DNA of 48,914 nucleotides from Trebouxia sp. TZW2008 (GCA_002118135.1 BDIU01000296.1:1-48914); one strand, 5' to 3'. Positions 10,443-23,462 are shown, counted from the first letter of the stretch. Notes: generated by a model from the sequence alone, not told the origin. Numbers and translations are program-made.

Positions 10443-12130
10443 ATGTCTAGGCTTCGTGGCGCTGTCTCTCTCTGCCGCTACCGTCGCTCTGCGAACACAG
10501 TCTATTCATCCGCATGCTTCCATCTGAACAACTCTTCCCGTGATGACGACGCTGATGCACCGTCCAGCCCTGGACTTAGGGCCAATGTCACAGGTCGTTA
10601 CCCTGTTTGCGGTTCGTTGCGTGGCTTTGCGAGTACCGGAACCGATGCACCACCACAGCTAGACAAACGAACAACAGATGCCGTGGCGGTGCTGAAGGTA
10701 CGGCAGGACTGCCATCCCAAGGCAGTCTGAGCAGACAGTGATCACTCTGTTCATGCTGCAGCATGCAAAGCTTGGCAAGTTGCGAGACGAGCTACAGCAG
10801 GCGTCGGAAACAGCTCCATATGTCACAAAAGCCGAACTCATCAAAATGATCCAAAGCAGGTGATGTTAACCTTTGCGCTAGACAGACAAGTTCTCACTTG
10901 TCACCAAGTGCCAAGCAAGTGAATGCTCACCAATACCAGCACTCCTCTGAAAGAGAGATTCATAGAGATTGCCTGAAGTGAATGCTGTACTGAGGCTGCA
11001 ATGTGCATGCAGTGGTGCGGCTGACAATGCACAAGATGCTGAGCATACGTGCTATGCGTTGAGCAACTCTGGACAGGTGCTCTTGTATCAGGACAAAGCA
11101 TATCTACGGCCCGCAGAGGTGGCAGAAATGGTCTTGCAAGCTTTGCCTGACACAACACAAGATCTTGAGCAGAAGCTTTCGATCTTGCATCAAGAGCTTC
11201 AACCCCTTGAGAATCTTAAAGCTGATGTGGATCAGCAAGCTCACAGGCAAGTTGATTGCTGCTGTCTTCGGCATTTACAGATGCTGATGCTGATTGAAGA
11301 GATGACGCTTATTTGAGCATCAATATCCAAACTTGCAAACGGTCTTGGCATTCAGCAAGTTTACGAGAAGTGTGACCTTCAGGAGGTCCAACATGCTCTT
11401 GTGGGCTGGACTTGCAAGTGTGATGGCCGTGTGGGGAGTCTGTTTCAGGTTGACCTTCTGGGAGCTGAGTTGGGATGTGATGGAGCCTGTCACATATTTC
11501 ATTGGCTCTGGCACAGGTGACAAAGGCATTGTGTTACTTGCTCATTGCTGCAACACATGGCGTCTTCCCTCTGCCCACTATCAAGCTGCTTGGTCCAAAT
11601 GACAAATAAGCTATTGACAGGGATTGTGCTTGGCAGCACTCAACAATAGCCCAGAGGGCTAACTTCATTTCTGTATGCTCAAATTCTGCTGTGCTTGCAG
11701 GCATAGCTTTCTACATCTACTTCCTGGTCACGCAAAGAGAGTTTGCATACCGGGAGTGGAAGAATCAGATGATGACCAGCCTGCAGGTCAGTGCATCAAA
11801 ACACTACTCAAAGCCTCTTCCTGTAGATGCACTGTTCGCCTTTGTCTGGTCACTTTCAGTGTTTTGTCCCTTTGGCAGCTTTTCAGTAGCACTGTCAACA
11901 GCTTCTGTTGTGAGTTCTGGCAAACAACAAATGACATATGTTTGACACGGCTGCAATGACTGTCGGGTTTGTGTCAAGAGCATCAGTGTGATGTCCTGCA
12001 GGCTGAGGGCTACAGAAGGAAACACTTGGATCTGAACAGGTATCAGAAACTGAAAAAAGATATTGAGCGCTACAGGCGGTATCTCAACAGTGATACAATA
12101 GCTAACAACGTCAAAGCCAAAGCTGCATGA
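10443..12130 (+). CDS. MCU: Mitochondrial calcium uniporter pore subunit (MCU)
   Basis: This is the Ca2+ channel of the inner mitochondrial membrane. Segments are 10443-10697, 10699-10859, 11013-11246, 11383-11516, 11701-11786 and 12002-12130, giving about 332 residues. The N-terminus is Arg/Ser-rich, like a mitochondrial presequence ('LRGFAS'). A soluble domain and a coiled coil follow ('DLEQKLSILHQELQPLENLK'). The first membrane segment ('WAGLASVMAVWGVCFRL') leads to the selectivity motif WDVMEP (about 247-252), the plant form of the animal WDIMEP. The second membrane segment is 'GIAFYIYFLV', and the tail is basic and coiled. The intron at 11247 uses a GC donor. One oddity is that reading from 'AVLK' into 'YGRTAIPRQSEQTV' needs one base (10698) skipped. 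A 28-base intron 10698-10725 would also restore frame but removes conserved-looking residues, so a base-level error or real frameshift is more likely. Confidence 0.92.
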
Positions 12131-12828
12131 GTCAAATGCTGAAAGTCTGTGCAGTGCCTGACCAGCTGAGCTGATGCTGGCCATGTCAAGGGCCGCCATG
12201 ATGCTCATTCACACGCACAACATTTTTCTGAACTTGTTCATGATGTTCATGAAAGTCCCGATGCCACATTCTACAGCAACACTTCTTTTTGAATAAAATG
12301 CAACAAGGCCGTTTGTGTGACTTGGGTGGCTCTGCCTGATAGCGAGCTGCTTGCAAAGTTTATCACATTCTGGCTCGCTTTGCAGAAGAATCTATATTTG
12401 AAACATATGTATCAGGAGCCTCATCAGCTGTGCACGTCTCTCAGATAAAGAGAGGACAGCGACCGTGTTGATATTGTGCATCAAAGCTCTCGAATGGAGC
12501 TGGTGAGACTCAGAATGCGATGCTGTGTATACTAAGTCTTCATGCATTGAGTCACGAAAGCTATTGCAACCTTCTTTGCCGTGCTGTTCTTACCTATACT
12601 TACTGCCAAACTAAGCAAAGTGTACTCTTATGTGTCAAAATTAGGACTTGAGCACGGTCTGAGTGATGCTGTACGACCCTTGTTATGCATCTGTTAATTC
12701 AAGTCACTGAAGATACACAAACGTCTGCAGTATCTGTAACTGGTGTGTCTACTGCAGTCTCACTGGCAGCATTTGCAACGCAGGTGTGTTTGCTGTGACA
12801 ACTCTTGTAAATTTGTCATCACTGCGCC
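12131..12828. other. Convergent intergenic region between MCU and GlnRS
   Basis: The region holds the 3' flanks of two convergent genes. AATAAA at 12292-12297 lies about 165 bases beyond the MCU stop and is a plausible polyadenylation signal. I see no further gene. Confidence 0.5.
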
Positions 12829-15800
12829 TCACTTATCCTTTGACTCATTCAGAGTGCAAGTTCTGTTGCAAACAAGGTGTTCCTTTGTGCTGTCTGAATC
12901 TATACAGAAAAAGCCTTGGCGCTCAAACTGAAACCTGCAAAGCAATGGGTGTGTCAGTGAGCCGTTTGAGGCAGCAGAAATCAGCAGAATGATTGCAGGC
13001 ATGTTCCGTACAGACATTGTACTTGAAGACCCTGCAGGTACAATGACTGTACAGGCTATTAACAAGTCAGTCTACAGGAGGGGATGCACCTGTCGCCTGG
13101 TTTGGCTCTGGCGAGGTGGACATTGGCTATACAGCCTTTGACCACTGTGCGTGAGTCAGGATTCAGCTCACTCAGCCATGCGTCTCCTGCTTTCTCCTCC
13201 TCCTCATCTTCTTCCTCCTCATGCTCTGCTGCTCCTGTACGCATCAGCAAATATGATTTACTGACTGCATATAGCGTGCCAGACCCTGATCAGCCCTCGA
13301 CATGACATGCAGCATTTACACTAATTCTTTGTCAAAGCAGAAAATTCTGGCATGCTTTGCACTAATTGACCTCAGCCTTGTCGTGAGAGTTATGCTACTC
13401 AACAGCATGCAGCTGGGTAGGCCAAGCAGCATTCGTACAGAACTGCACTTGCAGTAACTTTGCACAAGGAGTTAACGCACCGTTTGCTGCAGCTGCTGCA
13501 GGGTCTTGAGCCTCCTCAGTCTTCTTCTTTTTGCTGCCAGGCGTTTGTGTTGAGAAGAGGCGGTCATACAGCCTGGCTTCGAAGCGTGCAGGCTGCTGGC
13601 CGGGCGTGGGCTGCCCCACCCAGTGCACCACCCCCTGCATCCTCATTCAATCATATTCACCAGACATGAAATATTCTCTGCCTTGGCTCTTGACAGGGAC
13701 TCATACAGACAATGCGCTCAGACGATGTCAGAAACAAGGCACTGCATTCACCACTGCTGCCTTGCGTTTTGTGAAGCATACTTCTTGAACAGCAAGCAAT
13801 ATCTTGCAAGGAGGTTTGACGAAAGTCCCTCTCATTTCAAGAGCAGTACTGCAAATTGCTCCTGTTGTTGGGTACATTGAGACCTAAATGCTGCTGTTTA
13901 CTCACTTCTGACAAGGAGTTGTGAGGACCAATGTGCAAACAGGTTTGCAGCATACTAGCAGCATGTCATGGCTAGCAGTACGTGGTCTTTTTGTCTCCCG
14001 AACTACATTCGTTGACTGACCTTGGGGGGCTTCTCTCCCTCTTGCACAAGTCTGCCCTCAACATGCACTTCTGCCACCTGGTCCCCTTCCTTCCGGAAGC
14101 CTTTGCATGTGATGATGTAAGCATACCTGCAATGCAGCAGTTTTTGAAGACCAGCAGCTGCTTTCAAAATGACCTGAAACTGTGCCTCATTTGCATCATT
14201 TGAGCAGCAGCAGTGACCACTTTGAGAATGTACTTAAGGGCAATGAGTTTCAAGCATAGATAATTTGCTTCATGAGTTATGTAAGTCAGCTGTAACACCA
14301 TGCATTGCACTCTCAAGTTCAGCTAACAGCCACGCATCACACCTGAGCAACACAGATTTGCCAGGGGCGAGGCCAAAGTACTTCTTGTGGTCCTGTTCTC
14401 GGAAATCATCTTGTTCAATGTAGATCACTTTTGTGAAAGGCACCTGGTACGTTTCATCCTTTCCAGGAAATGGGAACACCTGCGCAAAACATCATCAAGT
14501 CATGTCACCCTACTCTTGCATCTGCTTCTTTGTTGCAGAAACACCTCTAATTCCGCTGCTGAGAAGTGATTGCAAAGCTTGACAGATCAAAGGCTGCATT
14601 TGCCAAACTTTGCAGTAGACAGACTGGCATGCTGGGCTGTGACTCATCGTGCAGTCAGCAGCTGTCAATGTCATAGTCTTGCATGCTGATGACACACAGA
14701 GACAGCAAATCCATTCAAGTGCAGGTCAGCAGTCTAACACTGATACACAACATGTCATCATGCACTGCTTCAGGCAAGCGCTGCTTCCAGCAGAGTCTTA
14801 ACCCCCTTACATGACCAGCAGCACAGCTTGATTATAAGAGCAGAGAATGTGAGACAGCTCCCACATGCGGCAGCTGACCTTGGCGTGCACCATTTCCAGG
14901 TGGTCATCAGGCAGATTGGTGATGACAACTTTGAGGGGGTGCAGGACAGCCAGTGTGCGCGGTGAGCTGAGGTGCAGATCAGCCCGCACATGGTAGTCCA
15001 GTATGTGCAAAGGTAGCTCCCCGCCTGTGCGGGTTATGCCAATCTCCCGGCAGAAGTTGTTGATTCCCTGCAGCCAGAAACATGATGTGTGCTCATTTAC
15101 CTCGATGTCAGGTCATGTCACAAAACCACAAGGATGCATGCTTTCACAAGCCTTGCATACAGGATGAGCTGATTGCTTTATGCTCAGCGATTTCTCTCCA
15201 CCTTTCTTCAAACGTTATTTGCGTAAGCAACGCAACATCGCAAATGTCGTTTGAAGAGATCATTGCTCAAACATGTTTGCGTCTAAGCCCCGTGCAGATG
15301 AGATGCAACTCAAATAAGCACAACAGACTTTGGGGGAAAATCCAGTAAGCTGTTGCAACATTCCAAGGTCATCACTTCTGATTCGCAAATGCAATATTGC
15401 ATCGACAGACTGTACAACATGGCAGACATCATGTTGCAAAGTTCTGGCACAAGAAACTGACCGCGCTGGTGACGCCTCTGCGCCTGAGGCCAGCTAGGGT
15501 GAGCAGGCGTGGGTCATCCCAGCCATCCACATGCCCTTCTGTCACCAGCCTGTTCAGCTTGCGCTTGGACAGCACATTGTAGGTCAAGTTGAGGCGTGCA
15601 TACTCCCACACCACTGGCTTGTACTGATTCAGGACCTGCAGCCACAACCGTCAGGCATCAGCAGTCAGGCAGTATCATTGGTGTTGATTTGCTGAGCCTG
15701 CAGTGATCACATATGCACAACTTGAACTGTATAGTTGCCTAGCGCCGTTCCTGCCGCTTAGCAGCACCCCTTGGGAAGGCATTGCAATGTATGGAGTGCT

Positions 15801-18800
15801 TGTCAGCCATTGATGCTGCTCCTGAGCAGAATGCTATAGCAGAATTTGCAGGCCTGCAAGTGAAGCACATGGTGCTTGCGTCAGGGGGCAGGAGATGAGG
15901 TTTTGGGGAGGGGGGTGGGGAGGGGCAGGGGTAGCCTGAGTCACCTCCAGCAGCCAGTAGTAGGAGGCACGCCGCGTCTCAAACTCCAGGGTGCACAAGG
16001 AGTGGGTGATGTTTTCCAGGGCGTCCACCAGGCAGTGCGTGTAGTCATAGCTGGGGTAGATGCACCAGGTGTTGCCGGCATGCGGGTGGGCAGCGAATTT
16101 GACTCTGTAGGCTATCAGGTCCCACATTACTGCTACATCATTCTTGTGGTCCCCACGCATCCTGCACTGCACAAGACGTACTGAAGACATGCATTTCTGC
16201 GACCCTGTTGCAGTCAAGGACAGAAGGCAGCTATTCTGGTATGCAACAGCTGGCTCCCTTGCCAATGATCCAGGTTTGTTTAAGCTTTCATCTGCTCTGA
16301 TTTGTTGTTGTCAGTTTGTGCAAAGTTCTTACTGTCAGCACTGAAGCAGTCAAAGATCTGAGGTTTGCCTCATCAACGCAATGCTTTATTTCAATGGTTC
16401 TCCCGACGCAATCTCGCTTGATCACTGAATACTGCCTGACACGAGGCAGTGTGCTGCCATACGCTGCAGCAAAACCCAGCTGTGGAGGGCCAAGACACAT
16501 GCAAGATGCTGAACAGCTGAGTCCAAGCAGAAGATTCACCTGTCAACATGATGAATGTGTCTGTGTTGACGCTTGGTCACACCAGCAGAAAATGGGTGAG
16601 AGCAGGGGAGTGAAGCAGACTGATAGTACCAGGCAAGCAGTAGGGGTTTGTGAGGTGGGGTGGGTGCAACCAGGCAAAGAAGCAGAACAGGAAAGGCACC
16701 TAAGGGTGGCTTTGCCCTCGTCCACCAGTCCTCTCCGCATATCCTCAAACAAGGCTAGACTCTCAGCAATGGGCCTATCCCGCCAAGGACTGGGCTCTCG
16801 ATTCTTCCTACACGATGCCGCACATGCCTTAGCAACTTTAAAAGCAAGTCAGTGTACAGAACAATTGCTATGAAATGTGGCTTGAAGAAATATTCAAGTG
16901 TATTGACCAGCATGTAGTCAGGACTTTAGCCAATATGCAAGGTGCCAGCTGTAACAAAGGATTGCTGTAGATCTCAAATTAAAGACTGAGCCTCGTGTTT
17001 TTGATAGCGTTCTCATCTTGTGCATAGCAACACCATAAGGACACTGACCACAGTCACAGGAAATGTGCACCCAGAAGACAACACGGCAACTTATCAAATT
17101 GAGCAGCATGCATGCCTGCTGAGCTTGACTTCCTCTGCACTTTGGTGGTCCACATACGCGTGGCCCCCCTTGATCAGCTGTATAGACAGCTGATACAGCT
17201 GCTCAAAGTAGTCTGATGAGTAGGTCACCTACAGGGTCAAAGTGCATTTGAGACTGGGTGAGACAGGCACTGTCATCATGGGTTGAATGATGAATGCGTG
17301 CAGACCGTTGCAATGCGCTTCACAGTGCTCATGTTCCTGCAGACAAGGCATGCAAATAGCTCCTGCAACAGCATTGGGAACGCATCAGCTTTGTGCTGTG
17401 TGATGAATGCTGCAAACCACATAGCATAAGCAGCTGGTCATGCCACAGGGGAGCAGCAAAATGTTCAGTAGTGCGTACTGTCATTTCCTTTGCTCTTGCC
17501 TTTGCAAAATCTCTATCACATTATAAACAGGAGGGTACTTGCATTCGGTATGCAAACAAAACAGCTGAGTGTCTTCAGAGCAATGCTTCTGAAGCTATAA
17601 ATGCAACATTCATTACAGTGCAACAACCATCACAGCGCCGTAAACTCTACAGCGCAACAACCACTGCAGTGGTTCTGGTTGAGAAGCTTGCCTTGCTGGG
17701 CTTCCAGCCCATCCAGGACACAATGTCCTGAATGTGGTCAATATACTCCTGCTTCTCTGCCTCAGGGTTGGTGTCATCAAAGCGCAGTACGCAGTCCCCA
17801 TTCAGGTGTTCTGCCATGCCAAAGCTCACAAACATGGCCTGCAAATCTGTTGCCCCATGTCAAGCCAGCAAAAGTAGCGCTACTGGGCCAATGCGGATGC
17901 AGCATTGAATGATAGAGGAGACAGTGCCATATGTTCTGCTTGGTATCATGCTGTTGCCTGTCAGAACGTCTAATTACTGAAGTGGTTTGATGAGGAGCTC
18001 TGGTTTGGAAGGACAGAGGCGTGTGTACAAGTTGCTTTTGTGCAGAGGCAGCTGTCACCTAATACTGCAACTCAACTTGGCAGTGTTGCAAACAGGACGA
18101 CTGGCATCTGACACTTGGAAAAGCACTATTGCAGGTTCCACAATGACAAGGCCTGGTTTGCTAGGGTTGCCAATCTATCGAGCAAATCCACAAACAAGTG
18201 GCAGACAGATCACCTTGGCATGGCCGATGTGCAGGTAGCCATTAGGTTCTGGTGGGAATCTGGTGACGACCTTGCCCCCTGTGGCCCTGAGGTGGGCCTG
18301 CAGCTGAGCTGCTGTGTTGGCAATGCGCATCTCCCCACCTCCTGCCTCCTGACTGAATGCCACCACCTTGTGCACCTGCCCATACCAACCCAGAAGTCTC
18401 TAATGCCTCGACACCATTCAAAGGTACTATGGTGCACAGCCTGGTTGAGAACCGTCGTGCTGTGCACCTGCCCTCACCATTGACATGACTATTGCTCCGT
18501 CGGTACATATTGTAATGCAGTGTATGGCCCGGCAAGACAATACTTGAACTATACATACCCAGCACCCATGCTGGAGTTGGTAATCCGTCCGAATCAATGT
18601 CGCGCTAGATGTATTTCAACAGACCTGCAGCTGGCTGACAGTGCCAAGGGGCCATCGGCTGAGCAGATTGCAACCATTCAGCTCTGAGACACAATTCTAG
18701 CTTTGTTGCCCATGTGAGCAGTGCTGCATACAGGAGTTAGTGTGATCGTACCTTATCATTTTCCTCAGGCCTGGGCAGATGACCATACACATCATGGGAG

Positions 18801-20841
18801 GGTGTGGCCTCCTCCTGCACGGCTTGCACAGCTGCTGCTGCCACGCCACTTGCTTTCTCTGCCACTGGCGGCGCCTGCAGGGACAACATTGTTGATGATG
18901 GACATGTGTAATAAGCAGCTGCTGTGGCATGCGTAGACACAAGATACTTGAAGGCAGCCATGGACAGCACTTGACATTGCAGCTGCAGGCATTGAGATGA
19001 CCACGTAAGCCTAGTTGTGACTGGTCTTGACTTCAATTAGTGCTGGTCGCAAAGAAGCTCGATTGCGCAGGTGACAATGTAGTCGACGAGATCACTCAGG
19101 ACCAGCATGTGATCACAAGTTTATAAGATGCTCAGGTGTTGCCCCACATCCTGCTGTATATTCTTTGAAAATTATGCATATTTGACTCAAGCAGTAATGC
19201 ATGCATGTCAAGACATATGCATCCGTTGAGCGTGCTTCTTAATATCAGCATTACTTTGCGGGGACTTTGTGCAAACATGCTTATGGCGTGCATGGTAAGC
19301 TGAACCATGCCGCTTGCTTGCCTAATGCAGCAGCGTTAGGAGCCAAAGTGTGTCTTGCAGCTTCCTGCAAAATTTCTACGCATGCATGGAGTGTTAAGAG
19401 TAAATGTCACTACATCTGCATCACGTAGCAAATAAGCAGATCTGCACTTCTTGCTAGCAGTCGAGGCCAGAATGCAGCACAAAGTTCATGCACTCAAACC
19501 GGATGAGTCGTCAAAATATAGCTGCAGAGGAAGCATATACCTGCTTACCTTCTTGGCAGGCTTCTTCTTGCCAGCTTGCTGGTCAGCTTCTGTCTTGGGG
19601 CCCAGCAAAGACAGAATGGCGGCATCTGTGGTCTTCTTGACAGCCCCACCATCAGCCCAAATCAGTTCCTCCCTGATCTCTCTGAACAGCGGCGCTGTCG
19701 GGAAAGCATACCTGGCACCAAGCAGTTGTCCTGAGCTTATGCTGCACTGCCCCATACAAAGATGGTGCATCAAAAGGTGACAGCGTTCTTGTCATCCAGC
19801 ATTCAGATGCAGATGAGACAGGGCTGTCTGTCATGTGATTGAATATTGATCACTGATGTCAAGAAGCATGCAGCGCTGGCAGTGGCTGGTCTGCTGCTAG
19901 TTACAATGGCATGTTGCAAGACTTACCTTACACACAGTGTTGCGCATAGCATGGCATTTGTGACAAGTTCTGTCATGAACTGCTGTAATGTACTGGTTAT
20001 GCTACCAGTGCTTTGCACATTACCTTTGCTCCAGCAGTTGAGACTTGACCTTGCTGATGTGCCGGTCTACGCATGCAGCTATTTGCTCAGGAGTGATGAT
20101 GACCCCAACGCCTGCAGCCTCCTCTAGGCCTTGCACAATCTCAGGGGTAAAAGGCTTATTGCCCACATGCTGCTTCAGGTATTTGAAGGCGCCCTCAAGA
20201 TTTGGAGTTGATTTCTGTAAGTCAGAACTTTGGTCACTTGCAGAAATGACTTCAGTGATTTGCTCTACCGCAACTGATGTATGGCTGTTATGACAAATTG
20301 CCAGAAAACTAAACCAGCTTGTCCAGTGCAATGTTTCAAAGTTGACAGCTGATCAAACCAGGCTGTTGTTCATTCCCCACCTGTATCTTTCCAGTCATGA
20401 TGAAATCCAGCATAAACTTCTGGCGATTCTCCCTTGCATTGTCAGGATACTGCATTGCACAGAACCTTTCAGCTGGAATGTGAACGTCACCCAGTGGCGG
20501 CATTCTGGACCGTACGATAAATGCTGAATTTCTGTACATGGCAGATGCAGACTTGCCTTGGAAGCGCAGTCGTATAATAGAGTGCCTTGCTGTTTTGGGC
20601 ATCCATTCGAAACGCCAGCCTCCCTGATGATGCCTTCTAGCTCTGCTGTCAGCTTCTTGTTCTTGACTGCAGTCCTGCAAGGAAGATTCACCTCGGCGTT
20701 CGAACATGTCAATGGCGGTCCGTCAACACTTGTGCAGAGCACAAGTTTTGCTGCAGTTCACAACGCTGCATTGCCGTACTTTGCAGTTGCGTCAGCGAGG
20801 CCGATGCTTTTGAACAGTTCCTCTGACTCGGCGTTCGCCAT
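12829..20841 (-). CDS. GlnRS: Cytosolic glutaminyl-tRNA synthetase
   Basis: This class I synthetase charges tRNA-Gln. Eighteen exons, in transcription order, are 20762-20841, 20557-20674, 20381-20449, 20024-20214, 19549-19711, 18752-18874, 18214-18375, 17692-17838, 17116-17228, 16700-16807, 15945-16161, 15462-15635, 14879-15067, 14343-14479, 14021-14126, 13481-13634, 13090-13234 and 12829-12934. All phases agree and give 833 residues, usual for eukaryotic GlnRS. The eukaryote-specific N-terminal tRNA-binding domain comes first, then a Lys-rich hinge. HIGH lies at 297-300 in '[15 protein letters not shown]', then 'RFDDTNPE' and 'PSPWRDRP'. The KMSKS equivalent is VLSKR at 518-522. The C-terminal anticodon-binding beta barrels end in '[16 protein letters not shown]'. 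A Glu-rich insertion ('[11 protein letters not shown]') lies in exon 17. Introns after exons 2, 8 and 9 have GC donors. Confidence 0.97.
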
Positions 20842-21225
20842 ATCAACTTAGTTGAGCGCTCGCTTGCGCCCTTCTCAAGGGGACGTGCACAAAGACCTAC
20901 CCCTCGGCCGTCACTTTGACTCAGCGCAACGACCAACAGGCCGAGCAGGCTGCAAGCGAGCTGCACTAAGTCAACGCAGCGTTGACCCTTTCAGAAAGTT
21001 GCCCTAACCAACTCTTCTTCGCGGCCAATTTCCCCGCGCAAAGCTGCGTTCAAGCTGCTCACTGCCCCGCCATGCCGACTAACATCAAGGCGCAAGAAGC
21101 TTTGTCGATGCATCAGATACTCGCTTTTGCCATGCGTACCCCTCACTTTAGCATGTAGCGCTTGCATCGCTGTCAGCAAGCTGCCGCCGATGCATACTGA
21201 TCAAGGAGTGTTGCTTGAATAACGC
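20842..21225. promoter_or_regulatory. Divergent promoter region, GlnRS / GT90
   Basis: Only 384 bases separate the divergent start codons of the GlnRS gene and the glycosyltransferase gene, so both promoters must lie here or overlap the 5' ends. I identify no TATA box or specific site. Confidence 0.5.
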
Positions 21226-22578
21226 ATGACAAACGCTGCCACAAATGAGCGATTTCGACATTCGCGATATCAAAGTATGGCAGTGCTGCTCATGCTGGCA
21301 GCTAGCAGTGTTTTATCAATTCTTGTTTCGGCGATAGCCCACTCAAGTGAAGACACACCCACGGTGCGAGATGTCAGCTGGAGTGTCAGACTTCAAGCCC
21401 GCATTGGCGATGGCGGCACAGCCCGGCTAAACATTACGGAATCAATGCCCAAACTACTCAACATGGCAGACTATATGACACTGAATTGCGGTGCTGTCAG
21501 CGACACATATGAAACTTTGCTGGACTTCAATCTGCGACACTGGAATAGGACTGGGCTGGTTGGGCTCGATAATAACACTGGGGCTGCGCACTACATATTT
21601 GTTTCTAACAACGAGCTGTATGTGAGGAGAGGCACTGACAGAAGGGGCCTCCTGCCAGCATTTTTCTCTTTGCTGAACAGACTGCGCTTCAAGGCTAGAT
21701 TACCAGATATCATACTGCCCTTCAACAGCGGGGACAACCCCAACCAGCTAATGGATCAAGGCCAGGTTCTTGGGCCTGGCAGCACACGGCCTGTTCTTTC
21801 TTTCTGTACCAGACCTTCTTATACAGACATTTTGTTTCCAAATCTCTTGGAAGGTGATGTCAGCAACCTCAATGATGTGGCAAAGTACAAGACGCACAGA
21901 CTGCACAGGGCTGTCTGGCGTGGCACCACAGATGCAAGTCAGGGCTGGCCAAAGGGCAGAAATGCGTTATTGCAACTAGGTCTAGAGAGGCCAGACCTCA
22001 TTGACAGTGGTGTGTCACGCTGGAATGAGGAGCTAATGAAGGAAAGTTTGCCTGACAAGCGCTTGTTGAAGGAGCCCTTGACTTTTGAGGAGCAGATTGC
22101 CATGTACAAGTATGTGATTTGGGCGCCAGGCAACTGTGCTAGTGTCCGTCTTGCTTTGCAGCTTGCTTCAGATGCAGCTGTTTTCAAAATAGAAAATGAT
22201 GAGATTGAGTGGTACTATCCCTTGTTGAAGCCTTTTGTGCACTACATCCCCCTTGAAGCCAACAGTACTCATGTCAATCTTGAAGAGATGATGTACTGGG
22301 CGCGGCATCATCAGCCTGAAATAGATGTGATCAAACAAAACGCCAATAACTTTGCGCAGCGGTATCTCAGCCCAATAGGTAGAGATTGTTACACCATGCA
22401 GCTTATGCAGAGAATGCTTGCAATGACTGTGACCAACTTTTCTTTGCCAGATTTAGCTGTGAATGTTTCTGATTGTGATGCCCTTGACCATTGTCCAGAG
22501 CCTTTGCTGTATGCAGTAGAGCCTGGTGATGAGTCTTTGTTAGATGACTCTGATATGCCAGACTCTGATGCTGAATGA
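21226..22578 (+). CDS. CAP10/POGLUT-type glycosyltransferase (GT90 family)
   Basis: This 450-residue protein is encoded by a single uninterrupted frame. An N-terminal signal anchor at about 18-38 ('MAVLLMLAASSVLSILV') suggests a type II membrane protein of the secretory pathway. The C-terminal half carries the conserved CAP10/GT90 pattern: 'AVWRGTTDASQGW', 'SRWNEELM', 'LTFEEQIAMYKYVIWAPGNCASVRL' split over 285-310, then 'WYYPLLKPFVHYIPL'. Family members transfer glucose or xylose to proteins (POGLUT) or act on capsule and cell-wall glycans (CAP10). The acceptor here cannot be told. Several NxS/T sites fit a lumenal domain. The acidic tail ('DESLLDDSDMPDSDAE') is unusual. The lack of introns contrasts with every neighbour. 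AATAAA motifs at 22634-22639 and 22657-22662 are likely polyadenylation signals. Confidence 0.88.
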   Translation: MTNAATNERFRHSRYQSMAVLLMLAASSVLSILVSAIAHSSEDTPTVRDVSWSVRLQARIGDGGTARLNITESMPKLLNMADYMTLNCGAVSDTYETLLDFNLRHWNRTGLVGLDNNTGAAHYIFVSNNELYVRRGTDRRGLLPAFFSLLNRLRFKARLPDIILPFNSGDNPNQLMDQGQVLGPGSTRPVLSFCTRPSYTDILFPNLLEGDVSNLNDVAKYKTHRLHRAVWRGTTDASQGWPKGRNALLQLGLERPDLIDSGVSRWNEELMKESLPDKRLLKEPLTFEEQIAMYKYVIWAPGNCASVRLALQLASDAAVFKIENDEIEWYYPLLKPFVHYIPLEANSTHVNLEEMMYWARHHQPEIDVIKQNANNFAQRYLSPIGRDCYTMQLMQRMLAMTVTNFSLPDLAVNVSDCDALDHCPEPLLYAVEPGDESLLDDSDMPDSDAE

Positions 22579-23462
22579 TGTGCAAATCGCGGTGTCTGTT
22601 TTTTTGCTCTGTGTATGTTGTCTGATCATGGCAAATAAAGACCGTGTGACTTGTTGAATAAAAACGTTTCAAGGTTTAGCAATTTTGGTGACCTGAATTC
22701 ATTATCAATTATGAAGCAGCCTGAACACACTGTCAACAGACTGGACAGGCTTTGTACGACAGGGTTTGTTCGAATTTGGCTTCATCAAAAGCTTAACAGC
22801 CTGAGTCACATATGATGAGCAACCCAGCATCTGACGCCTGAGTTTAGTACCATTGCAGTTGCGTGCAGCCTGTGAAATGACCTGCTTTGTGCGCTGTGCT
22901 TGCTGCTGCTTTGCACAGTCACCATGCATGTTCAACAAGGATTTTGCTGAGATTCGCAGGGCGTTACCCTCACGCAACCACTTCAAGGTTGACAGCTCTG
23001 AACCTGTCAAATGTAACAAATGCTTTGTATCTTCTCATGCAGCAATCTAAATCTGTGATGATTACCTCACTGAAGCATTGACAACTTGACCTGTAGCCTA
23101 AGGCATAATGATTCCGAAGTTCATGCGTTGTGATCTAACGATGAGCGAGGAGCCTTTTCACAGCAAGCATACAGTTGCAGCAAAGCCGTCCATCTCAATA
23201 TGTCATCACTCGTGTCACATGTACAGTGACTACAGTGTGTGATAAGCAACATTTTGAATGTCAGAAAAGTAAGTCATCACCATTGCAGGTGTGAGCTGGG
23301 ACATGATTTCATTGCTGCATGTGAAGTGGTGCCTTGCACACTTTTACCATCAGAAGCAGATGGCAATTCAAACTCTGTGACTAGCTGTTGCTCTCCAGCA
23401 TTTTACGGATTTAAAGGATTTTAGTCATGATGTCAATGGAAGCTGTGCTCAAGCCGCTCCAC
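22579..23462. other. Convergent intergenic region between GT90 and GGT
   Basis: This holds the 3' flanks of two convergent genes, including AATAAA at 22634 and 22657 for the plus-strand gene. No further gene is visible. Confidence 0.5.

Noticed and set aside
10698..10725. A 28-base intron in MCU
   Set aside because: It is far shorter than every other intron here and removes residues that fit the family. A one-base shift explains the frame change more simply.
16316..16873. 185-codon plus-strand frame opposite GlnRS exon 10
   Set aside because: It covers a conserved GlnRS exon and its introns on the other strand, so it is a shadow frame.
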